Notes under the pieces: generated by a model
What the model saw: only the letters and a program-made list of their open reading frames with translations
What the model was told of the DNA's origin: nothing
The model's database searches: none
Source of the DNA: Megamerina dolium
Lineage: Eukaryota; Arthropoda; Insecta; Diptera; Megamerinidae
Direction: 5' to 3'
Assembly: GCA_963854835.1 (NCBI GenBank)
Contig: OY978526.1
Location: 40,566,140-40,630,139, forward strand
Length of the DNA: 64,000 nt
Part shown: one piece after another, positions 22,262 to 32,900 of the stretch
How positions within the stretch are numbered: the first letter of the stretch is position 1
Layout: each line of letters begins with the position of its first letter
Made by a program: the position numbers and the translations under genes

Positions 22262-23594
22262 ATGACGGATAAAAATTCTGAGCAAAGTATTATGGACAAG
22301 TCCATGAGATCGGTTTTCGGTAAGTTATAAAGGAGATCCGGAAACGTGCAGTAATGTAAATATGATATTTTTTTTTTGTATAAATAGTGGGTAACATTCC
22401 CTATGAAGCAACCGAGGAGAAACTGAAAGAGATTTTCAGTGAAGTTGGCCCTGTACTATCACTCAAGTAAATACATATGGGTTTTTTTTTTGTACAACAT
22501 AAAATAAAACTAAAAACATATTCTTGACTTTTAGGCTAGTCTTTGATCGTGAAAGTGGTAAACCTAAAGGCTTTGGCTTTTGCGAGTATAAAGATCAGGA
22601 GACAGCATTGAGTGCAATGCGCAATTTGAATGGTTATGAAATTGGTGGTCGCACATTACGAGTAGATAATGCTTGTACGGAAAAGTCACGTATGGAAATG
22701 CAACAGCTTCTACAAGGTCCTCAAGTAGAGAATCCTTATGGTGAACATTGCGATCCTGATCAAGCACCAGAAATTATTACCAAGACTGTGGCATCTTTAC
22801 CACCGGAACAGATGTACGAATTGATGAAGCAAATGAAACTCTGCATCCAGAATAATCCGGCAGAGGCGCGGCAAATGTTAATGTTAAATCCCCAACTAGC
22901 ATACGCTCTATTGCAATGCATGGTAGTAATGCGAATTGTAGATCCACAAACTGCTTTGGGGATGTTGTTCAAAGCTAATCAAATGCCACCCGTTCTTGGT
23001 GGCAATCCTTTATCAGGTGGTCCACAAAGCATGCCTATGCCCAACTCAATGCAGCAACAGCCGCAACCACAGCAACCGGGTATGGGTGGGCCACCAATGC
23101 CGGTACCTGGTCCAAACTTTAATGCGCTGCAAGGTGGTGATATCGATCTTCGTGCTATGAGCGGTGTAGGCGGAGTACCGCCAGTAGATCCACGTCAAAT
23201 GGATCCGCGAATGGCGCGAAATCTTGATCAAGATATGAGATCGTTGCCAAATCCCGTCCCACCACCGCATCTTGATCCACGCCGTCAAATGCAACCCCAG
23301 CCACAACCACAACCGTTCCCTACAGATCCGCGTCAACGTCAAATAGACCCACGCCTACGTGGTGCCAATACCGTACCACTCACTCAGTCTCCACAGCAGA
23401 CGGCACAGCAACAATTGCAAAATCGTTTGGCCAGCAATTGTGGCATACCCAATGATGCATCAGATCAGGAGAAGGCCGCACTTATTATGCAGGTGCTACA
23501 ATTATCGGATGAGCAAATTTCCCAGCTACCACCAGAGCAACGTGCTAGTATTCTAGTTTTAAAAGAACAAATTGCAAAGAGTACACAACGTTAA
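22262..23594 (+). CDS. CstF64: Cleavage stimulation factor 64 kDa subunit
   Basis: Three exons, 22262-22319, 22388-22466 and 22535-23594, join in frame to 398 residues. The product binds the GU-rich element downstream of poly(A) sites as part of the CstF complex in the nucleus. Residues about 16-92 are one RRM, with SVFVGNIPY as RNP2 and KGFGFCEY as RNP1. Residues about 108-190 match the hinge that binds CstF77 and symplekin. A Pro/Gln- and DPR-rich middle follows, and the last 50 residues are the conserved C-terminal helical domain (EKAALIMQVLQLS, ending KSTQR). Introns are 68 bases each, typical of flies. It ends about 100 bases from the stop codon of the oppositely oriented Cpsf73. Confidence 0.96.
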
Positions 23595-23632
23595 TCTACT
23601 TGTTTCAAACTGTATTTGCTCGAGAAATCAAA

Positions 23633-23638
23633 AATAAA
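23633..23638 (+). terminator. CstF64 poly(A) signal
   Basis: AATAAA lies 39 bases after the CstF64 stop codon. Cleavage would be expected 10-30 bases on, in the 3' region of Cpsf73. Confidence 0.75.
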
Positions 23639-23666
23639 ATTTGTAATCGAAAATACAATTAAATAG

Positions 23667-23672
23667 TTTATT
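23667..23672 (-). terminator. Cpsf73 poly(A) signal
   Basis: AATAAA on the minus strand, 26 bases past the Cpsf73 stop. It faces the CstF64 signal, so the two transcript ends should abut or overlap. Confidence 0.72.
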
Positions 23673-23697
23673 TAAATTCAAGTGGATTTCCAAATAT

Positions 23698-26115
23698 CTA
23701 GGGCACCGGAACTAGCGCTTGATACAATTTCTGTACTGCTGTGTTCACAATTTGACGCAGGTTCTCATCATCAGCGCATGTGACGTTCTGTGAATTGTAA
23801 ATTGCGTAAAGTATAATTTTGCTTGATAAAACCCTGTATTAACAACTTACCAATGTTTCTAAATTTATATCCGCCCGTTTGCCTGCTATGGTCACTGGCA
23901 AAACTTCACCTTTGAACATTTTCGGCACAGAATGCTCACCAAATGTGTCTTGCAGTGCTTCAATTAGGCACTCGTTAAAGTGGGTTCGATCAGATTTCGC
24001 TTGAGTAGTGGTACCTTTTATGTTGGTGCCACCCATTTCCGTTTGCATAATACAGGCCAGTACCGAATCGGCAAACATGTCATTCACTGGGGTTGCCTGC
24101 CATTCCATAATTATGATTTTTCCCTCTACAGTGAGATCTATGCAATTAAATGCATGCATTTTTTTATCTTCTTCAATCACTTCAACCGTTCCTACGCCTC
24201 CTATGCGATCAAGTAAAAGTTTGAGGGTGTTAAGTGAACTGGTGTATGGAATGGACTGGCGCTGAGTAACCACAGACATGCTCATATCAGTGTACTCTGC
24301 AGACAGAAATTAGTTCATTAGACATATTAATTGTGATGAAATAATATATTGATAAATACTTGATAAATCCGAGGCAGCGAGTAGATGATATTTGAAATCA
24401 CGTTTTACAAGCACACCTGAAAGTTTATTGCCAACCTCTGGAGTGATAGCAGCTAAACTTCCCATTACCTTTGCAGTCTTTTCGCCGCGGAAATAAAGCT
24501 CGACAGTGTGGGTGTTGCGTGGATTATAGAATTTTATATCAGTCGAAGTATCTGCCTCGTATTCTCGCTGCAGGGCCATTTTCAAACGAGACATCTCGTT
24601 TTGTTCGCCATGCACCAGAACCTTAAAAATATGTTTTTAAATAAACGCAGCATTTTATATTTCACACATGGACTACTTACCACGTGCTGTGGCTTTAGTA
24701 GACGAATGAATTCGCTTGTTTGTTGATAATCTGTATGCGCCGAGAAGGAAATATAATCCACCGACATATTTAAAGGCAACTTTTGCCCAGCCAAAGTGGT
24801 TATTTCTTCAGGTTCGGATAGAATGGTTTTTGCCAATGTACCCTCTACACAATAACCCGCAATGATGACACCATTCTTGGGATCTGTACACCAATTCTCA
24901 AAGAGTTCTCGTGATAAACCGCTCTGCATCATACCTGGAGATGCCATCACTACACAGGGCCCTATATCATCAAAGTGATCGATACCCTTCAAGTTTGAGA
25001 TGTGACGAAAAACAAAAGGATTGTTAACAGCAATTTGACGTCGAATTTTGTCATTCATCGCATTGATGTACGTCTGGTAGACAGCCATACATTTTTTAGC
25101 CAACGATGAAGCATAATAAATGGGTATTTCATGCAATTCGGGATTCTGTGACCAATATTCGTCCAAAATCAATAAGAGTTCTTGTGCACGGCCCAAAGCA
25201 AATACTGGAATCAAACAGCGCCCGCCTTGTTGAACGATCTTCTGTACTAGTGAAGTGAAACGAGTTTCACGATCTTCGCGCTTTTCATGTATATGCGTAC
25301 CATAGGTAGATTCTGTAATGAGAACATCTGGTTTCATAGATGGGATTTCGGCAGCCATTAAATGTCGATCCTCTTGACGTGAAAAATCGCCAGTGTAGAG
25401 GATCTTCACACCAGCTATTTCTATCATGAACATTGCGGCCCCTAACACATGACCGGCATTGTAAGCGCAGAACCGAACACCCATAACGTCGCGCTCTTCA
25501 TGGAAATTTATTGTTTCAATTTTCTCCATTGAAGCCTCCAGATCGGCTTCTGTGTAAAGCATTTGTTCTGTGGAAATATTACTGATTTTTATATAATCTG
25601 ATAACATCCAGCGATAAATCGCTTTCGTGGCATGTGTCATGAAGCAACGTCCGCGAAAACTTGTCTTCATCAAAAACCAGGGCAAAGCACCACAATGATC
25701 CAGGTGGAAACTGAAACGTATACATTAATAAAGTTACTTCCGCTAAAAACAATTAATTACTGTGAAATAAAGAGAAGATCAACTTCATCGGCTTCAATTA
25801 AATCCACGTAGGGTAATGCATCCATGCCTGACAGACCCGGATGGATCCCACAATCGAGCTGTACAAAACATATTTTCAGATATAACGAAACAAATTTGGT
25901 TCCACAAATTATATATTAATTACCATGATCTTTTTGCCCTTAAATTCCAGCATTATGCATGATCTACCAACTTCCTGGCCGGCACCACTGTAATATCAGA
26001 AAGGTGAATTTGTTGTTTGTTTCTTTCAAGACAAGTATAATTATACATACAGCGGCCTTATTTGGAGCAAATCACTTTCCTCCGCTGGAACTCTTTCTTC
26101 ACTCCTTTGTGTCAT
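23698..26115 (-). CDS. Cpsf73: Cleavage and polyadenylation specificity factor 73 (endonuclease)
   Basis: Seven exons: 26115-26051, 25987-25924, 25858-25761, 25710-24681, 24621-24360, 24296-23851 and 23787-23698. They join in frame to 684 residues, the family's normal length. This is the zinc-dependent nuclease that cuts pre-mRNA at poly(A) sites and histone 3' ends. The metallo-beta-lactamase core has HFHLDH at residues 76-81 (split across exons 3 and 4) and the [12 protein letters not shown] motif. The beta-CASP region contains YASSLAKK, and the FSAHTDY motif supplies a late catalytic His. The C-terminal domain from about residue 480 ([10 protein letters not shown] and onward) is complete. 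All key residues are present, so it should be active. Confidence 0.96.
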
Positions 26116-26335
26116 AATTTCCGACTTTTCCTAATATTTTTTTTACAAAAAATCTTTTAGCGGTCACAATTCAATACAATGTGTTTTTTCCAGCTGGTGT
26201 TGAACGAATAACAAAACAAACAAAGGTATGTATTTGACAATTTAGTTAGGTTCGCGTCTTAGCTGTTGGGGTAGTTTTCTCTCTCAAGGCGCAATGAAGG
26301 AGGCAGTGAAACGCGAATATTTTTATTCATTATAT
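26116..26335. other. Cpsf73 upstream flank
   Basis: About 220 bases between the Cpsf73 start codon and the inverted LTR structure. A promoter is expected here; no clear motif seen. Confidence 0.35.
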
Positions 26336-26974
26336 TGTTACGTTTTATTTTGAGATCTTTTAATTCTATTCGAATCATCCCTGTTCGATCACTGAATTCT
26401 CTCAACTATAATTGCTACACTTATTTTGTATTAACTATGTCCAACAATAATTTATTTAATCAATACTTCTGTTTACAACCATTCTTTAATGTACTTGTAA
26501 CTTCTGTCTCTGATACTCTATCAATGTTGGCACGATCACTTTCGGAATTGAATTGATTCATTCGTCAACAACGAGTATCGATGGTTGGTTATTCATCACT
26601 AATTGTGAATGGCACTAATAATGGTTGCATCGAAACGAATATTAACAAAAAGAAATAGGCTATAACCAGAAGAAGCCAACAAGAAAGAAACAGAAGAAAC
26701 TGAACTACGATAAAGAAAGATTCTGGAGTGTTGCCACAGAGTATAAATAGGGCCAGTTGTTGACAAATAAATCAATTCGATTCCGAAGGTGATAGATAGC
26801 AAATTAAATTAACGAGTGATTGTAAATAATTGATTAAATAGAGTTGATTAATATTAATAGATTATATATAGATTATAGGTTATATATAAATATATAGTTT
26901 TACAGAATAAATGTAAGTGATGGAAAAGGGTTGATTCGAATAGAATTAGAGGCTCACAAAATAAAAACGTAACA
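26336..26974. mobile_element. Inverted pair of LTR sequences (foldback structure)
   Basis: It starts TGTTACGTTTTATTTTG and ends with the inverted counterpart, ...AAAATAAAAACGTAACA. About the first 230 bases match the opening half of the LTR of the 14893-20627 family in plus orientation. From about 26565 to 26974 a near full-length LTR runs in the opposite orientation. Thus the outer 220-230 bases form an imperfect inverted repeat. It has no coding content. Copies differ substantially from the full element's LTRs, so this is an older or related subfamily. Confidence 0.75.
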
Positions 26975-27540
26975 CTATAAATGGTGTATTCGGTGTCTCT
27001 TAAGCCTGGATGATACTTCTTCTTTTTCTACATTTTGTCTGAAAAGGACAACTGTATTTAGAAAATTATTACAGAATTCGAGGTAACGAACACGCACACA
27101 TCAATCATATAAATATTTTTATTTTCTTCTCTTTTTACAAATTACATAAGCTATAAGTCTACCAATTGTTTATTTAACATTATATATCAATGATTAGTAT
27201 TGATAATGCAATGCAAAACAAATACACACTATAAGCACATACACACTTTCATACTTTCACACACTTTGCTACATACATCAACTAACCAACCAAACCCACT
27301 CCCAACCGATTTGATTAATAAATAAAAATGTTCGACCTTTGACTTTGTTAAAGCAAACCTATCGCGAATCTGAAAAATGTAAACGAAACTACATTTTTAT
27401 TGTATTTTTTCTGACACTAGCTACTTTTTTTACACAAGGAGATTCTTAATGTCTATAGCGTGGTCATATACTTACTACTAAATGGATTAAAACGATTATG
27501 GACAATACAAAAAAATGGAAGTGTCATATATGTTTTATAG
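26975..27540. other. AT-rich spacer
   Basis: No gene or repeat recognised. Confidence 0.4.
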
Positions 27541-28131
27541 CCTAGACAAACGGCAGAGTTATCTGGATTAACGAGTTAATTCGAATTAACCTGGACATTA
27601 ACAGCAGCTAATCCGCATTAATTCTAGAGTTATAGCCCTGACAGAGGGCGGCGTTAATCCGGATTAACGATTTAATTCGAATTAACTCGGGCATTAACTG
27701 CAGCTAATCCGCATTAACTCTACGAATTAATTCTCTAAATTAGAGCATTAGGGCAATTTACGCTGAAAAATTTCTATTGTGGTTTTTCTCGATCCAACTT
27801 ACAAAACAATATGTGTGTTCGCTTATAAAAAGCTTTCAACAGTTTTCGACATAAAAGCGTTGGCGAGCAAATAAATCCAGCTGTCAATTACGAACTGTGA
27901 ATGTCAATTTATAAGTTTCTGATAGTTTTTAATTCACGTACTTCTTGTAGATTTTCTCATATCGAGAGTGACAGATGACAGAAATTGATAGTCATAGTAA
28001 TGTAAGTGAGCAGACCTAATAAATCAATAATCAACTGTTTAGTTAACCCGCAATACTGCCGTCTGTCAGGTAAGTATTTTATTCGGATTAACTGCGTCGT
28101 TAATATAGATTAACGCTGCAGTCTGTCTAGG
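27541..28131. mobile_element. MITE with TTAATCCGGATTAAC-type ends, copy 1
   Basis: The left end CCTAGACAAACGGCAG pairs with the right end CTGCAGTCTGTCTAGG. Subterminal blocks carry repeated palindromes of the type TTAATCCGGATTAAC, TTAATTCGAATTAAC and GCTAATCCGCATTAA. A unit of about 95 bases carrying these is repeated twice near the left end (about 27555 and 27650). No coding frame is seen. Superfamily unknown. Confidence 0.65.
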
Positions 28132-28546
28132 CTAATAGTTTTTAAAATTAAGGAGGATTACGGCAATTTTCGATGGCAACACTGCTGAAAATTAGCAGCT
28201 GTTTTCTATTGTGAATTTTTTCTCGATGCAACGTACAAAATGGTAGGTATGTTCGCTAACAACAAAAACTTTCAACAATTGTTAACATATTTCGATAGGA
28301 AAAGCGTTAGTTGTGTACTCTGAATGCTAATTTACAAGTTTCTGAAAGTTTTCAGTTCGCGTACTTCTTGTATATTTTCTCATATCGAGAGTGACAGACG
28401 ACAGAAATTGTAATGTAAGTGAGCAAACCTAATATAACAGCAATCAGTAGTTTACTTAATCCGCAATATTGCTGTCTGTCAGGTTAATATGTTATTCGGA
28501 TTAAGTGTGCTGTTAATCCGGATTAAGGTTGCTGTCCGTCCGCAAC
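28132..28546. mobile_element. MITE copy 2, left end missing, directly adjacent
   Basis: 28180-28546 repeats the inner and right parts of copy 1 in the same orientation. Shared landmarks are CATATCGAGAGTGACAGA, GTAATGTAAGTGAGCA, GCTGTCTGTCAGG and TTATTCGGATTAA. The left terminus with its palindromes is absent, so it is a partial direct duplication or a second insertion. Confidence 0.6.
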
Positions 28547-29924
28547 AAGAGCGAATTGCTCTGTGAAAAATAGGGTGCGGAAAAATACGCTCATAATAAA
28601 TTAAAAATACGATCTTTCTCACTCCAGCTCATTTTCGATTGTATTTTATAGTAAAATATACTTGAGCAAACGAATGCTTTTCCATTTTTATTTTTTCTTT
28701 GTTATTCAAATTCTGTTTAAGAATACAAACTTTAAGCGCATTTAAACATTTTATTTGAATTAATAAATTCATATTCTCAATCATGATTATTTCAATAATC
28801 GAATATTTGGATTAATAAAATTTTTGACCAAATGATTAATTGCACAGCCGTATTTTATTCCAAAATTACAATTTCATTGTAGTATTACAATTCAAATAAA
28901 ACCGCCGCAATTGCATTAATGTGGACGCGACGTTCGTGGTTAGGACGCTTCTGGGCAGGCCAATGTGAACAGGTTCTAAAACAGAAACAAGACTTAATAC
29001 TAATACTAATCTGATCTAATGAAAAATAAACCAAAAAACCAACACTTTGAGATATCCTACTGTTAATGGATCACGTTTTAAGAGTAATTGTTACAAAGAT
29101 GACTTTTGACTCGAACGCGAATCTTTCAGAACAACGATAAAAATTGTTTATTAAATTTCGATCGAACGTTTTCATATATAAATCATATCAGAAAATGGGA
29201 AATTCATCAAATTAATATTTTCTCAAAATTAACGAACATCATAATTTTATTAAAAATATGTAGGTAATCAGAATTCCTTAATTTATCATGGAACATAATT
29301 TTGCAATAAAATTTAATTTGTTACAATAATTCTTATCAAAAGGTTTTAGCTAAGAAACTCAAGTGAATTCTGTCTCTGTTAAAACTAGTCCATAACAATG
29401 CGACATCTAATTCTTTTTACCATCTCTGGTAACAAACACTACATCGTTTCTTTGTTATTAGTACACGATTTCTACTATGAGACTTCTTGGCTTTTTCAAT
29501 TTTGTTTTGCCTTTCTTTTTTTTTCGTTGATCTAACAGCTGTCAGTGGTGTCACTCCCTTTCAGTTTCACTTGACGTTTAATTTGGTTATGAGTGTGAAA
29601 TGCGACGGAGTATATTGTTCATTCGGTTTTATTGAATAGTTTATAGAAAACTTATAAAAAAAATTAATGTAATATACATATCGCGGTAGTTTTATAAAAA
29701 AATTATAAAGGAAACAAATTTCTAGCAAGTAGCACTGCAGTGGAAAGAAGTTTTATAAAAGGCAAAATGAATTTTAAAGGATAAAAGAAAAACAAGAACA
29801 CAAAATTATGAATGATTTTGTAATATAGAGAAGAGAACGTATGCGAATGAAAAAAAAAAATAAATAAATAATAGAAACCTGTGAATCATTGAAAGTGTGT
29901 CCCGATAAGACAAGCGGGGGCAAA
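28547..29924. other. Spacer and presumed WDR44 5' region
   Basis: AT-rich, with no gene recognised. A less AT-rich patch near 29540-29620 may be the transcription start region of the downstream gene; this is a guess. Confidence 0.35.
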
Positions 29925-32900
29925 ATGAGTAAACAAGAAACGGATTCCGATAGTTCGGAGGAATTTTTCGATGCTGAAGACATAACACCAAATCGATTAT
30001 CTACTTTAAGGTAGTTGGCTCGCCCGCTGTGAATCAATTCATATGAAAAGTATTTTTTGAATAAAAATCTTTTGTATTATTTTCCGTTGCAGTCGCAAGT
30101 CTGTGGGTGCCGCAAGGTCGCAATTACCACAAGAGTTTATTTTTCCTGAACCGGCAGTGCGTGTAAATGCCTCGTCCGACAGTGATGCAACACCAATTGG
30201 AACGGGCTCTCCAGCCACCCGTAGTCCAACGAGCAGTTTAAGTGCACGATGTCCTAAACAGGATGTGTTTGTTGAGCCCAAACCACTGCAAGGCATGGTA
30301 AGCAACCATTGTGCGTGTTTGTTGCTGGAACATTGGTGTCGGCGGTGGTGATGTCGTGTTGTGGATGTTGTTATTGCATGAATGTTACATGTTATTTTTA
30401 TTAATTATAATTTTTTCATTTCATTATTTGCTCACATGCTTTGTGCCTTTTTAATCCTCTTTTCTCCTTGTTTATCTCAATCGTTTGTATTGCTGCTATG
30501 CATATAATGTGCACGTAAACTGCCTACGCTTTTATTACCCCAGTACATATTGCTTAATTACAAATTTTGTGCATATTCGTGTATTGGGATATTAATATAT
30601 GCACATATATATGTATATGCTTCCCCTCATTCCATTTTCGGACGCTGTAATTTGTGCATATAAAGCACTTGTTTTTATATGTTTTAACCCAATTGCTAAC
30701 CATTTACTTGCTGTATTTTGTTTTCCATTTTAAATTTTATTGATTTTTATTGCACTTTGTAGACACTTTTTGTCCACAAACAAAAAAATTATAATTTGTG
30801 ATTCATATACCATCACCAAACATGGTTATGAATGATTTTAATATATTTTTCTTTTCAATCTAATTTTACATTCAATTAATGTATGCGTGTCCATAATATG
30901 AGTATTGTATTTGTGAGTATCTATATATATATATGTCGAAAACAATCCCCATCGAAATCGTTAGTTTGTCCGTTTGTTCCGTTCATTTAAATTTCATTGT
31001 ACAATTGTAGGTATGTGTAACTATCCATATGTGGATGGCTTTAATTGGAATTGTATCAATGACAAACTGTCATTCTATTCACTAAGTAATGTTCTCAATT
31101 TTCTGCTGGTTTCAGTCACCATCCGTTTAAGGCATTGTTATTGTTTATCAACGCCATTCATTGTTTATTGTTTACATACATACACATGGACACACATTGT
31201 TTCCCCTTTATTATTCGAGATTTTTATTTTCACTTTTTTTTAATATTACTATTTAAAACGACCACATTCAATTGCAGCAAGTAGGTTCATACTCCATGGA
31301 ATGGCTAATTACCTTATTTACATAATAACTCGAAGCATGTACATACATACATATGCGCATGGGTATCTGAAGTAATTCATGTTTGTGGCTTTCTGTACGT
31401 GTAACGATTACAGTAATTTCCCTTATATAGTAAATCATTCGATTTCATTTTTACTATTATTATTATTATTAACTGCTGTCGATAAGTATTTTACTTACCT
31501 ATGAGATTAACATTGCGGTGGTTGTTGCTTTTAAAACGTATTACTTAATAGTTGTCTTGGAGTACACAGGTGATAAGATTAGAAGCATGGAATGCCATGA
31601 ATTGTTCTAATTATAAACTGAAAGTTGTTTCTCACTTTGTGTATGTGTGTTTGTAGAGGTGTGTATATGTTTAGTTGCTTAATACAACCCCAATTGCTGA
31701 AGCAATTGAAGGCTACATATTACGCTAGTGGCCAAAAGTAATATTTAATACACTTTACGTCATTCCATGATGATGCAATTGTTGGACATGTTTTGTTTTT
31801 ATATTATTATTTCTCTTGTAAATTACATAATATTGTATTAAATTCCCTTGGATATTATGAGAACAGTTAAAATGCTATGTAGATACCTACCTAGATGATG
31901 ACGATGTTTATATTGTTTTACATGAATGGGTGCCAAACAATTATTCAAACCGGCCATATCACTACACATTTGATTACGTTGGAATAATCAACATGTTCGC
32001 TTTTGTTTATTTTGTGCAAATCAAAGTTTGATGTATGCATGTGTGTGTGTGTGTGTGAACAGAAATCAGCTTGAGTCTATACGATTTATAAACCTGATCA
32101 TATATGAATCATGGTTTAGCAAACAATAATAAATGTATGTGTGTGCAAATATTGATTATGCATTATACATGTAAAGTAATTTTCTATGTAAACTGATTCA
32201 AATAAGCAAAAGAATTTATTTACAATTGTCTCTGTCTTGGAATTCGCTACGCCTTTTGAGTGTTGTTCAATGATGTTGTACGTATAACAAAATGGACAAA
32301 AATTTTATTTGTGATGATTTAAACGGTCGATTAAATGTATTTTCTTATACAGTATTTCGGGAATGCTTTCAAAAACTTTTCTGGTTAATGCTTAGATTTT
32401 TTATCAATGTCCAATGTTTTTTTTTTTGGAGCAGTGAACAGGTCTATTTCTGAAAATTAACTTGGCACTGGACCCTTGTTTCAATAAATTAGTGGTGTCG
32501 CGGTCAGTATGGCATGTAGTAGGGTTCTGCTGCCCAAAAACTGCACCAATGTTAGGTTAGGTGAATCGGTGAACCCACTTATGCCAAAATTGGCCCATTT
32601 TGATGCCGCAAATTGGGCCTACCTATCTTGCCTCAAGCCAACCCGAACTCCGGGGAAAGCTACATATATCCCCAGCTGGCATTTAGTCGAATCGCTGAGG
32701 TTGTTCTACAGGGTGATTTCTTAAGAGCCTTCGGATTTGATTAAAAAAAAAACATAAAATTTAGAGAAATCTTTATTTGAGTCGATAGAATGGTCTATAT
32801 AATTCGATGTTTAAAATGATGTCATGTAAATATTGACCGCGGCTGCGACTCAAGTAGTTCATACGCTGGGTCCAATTTTGGCATACTCTCTCCAACATAT

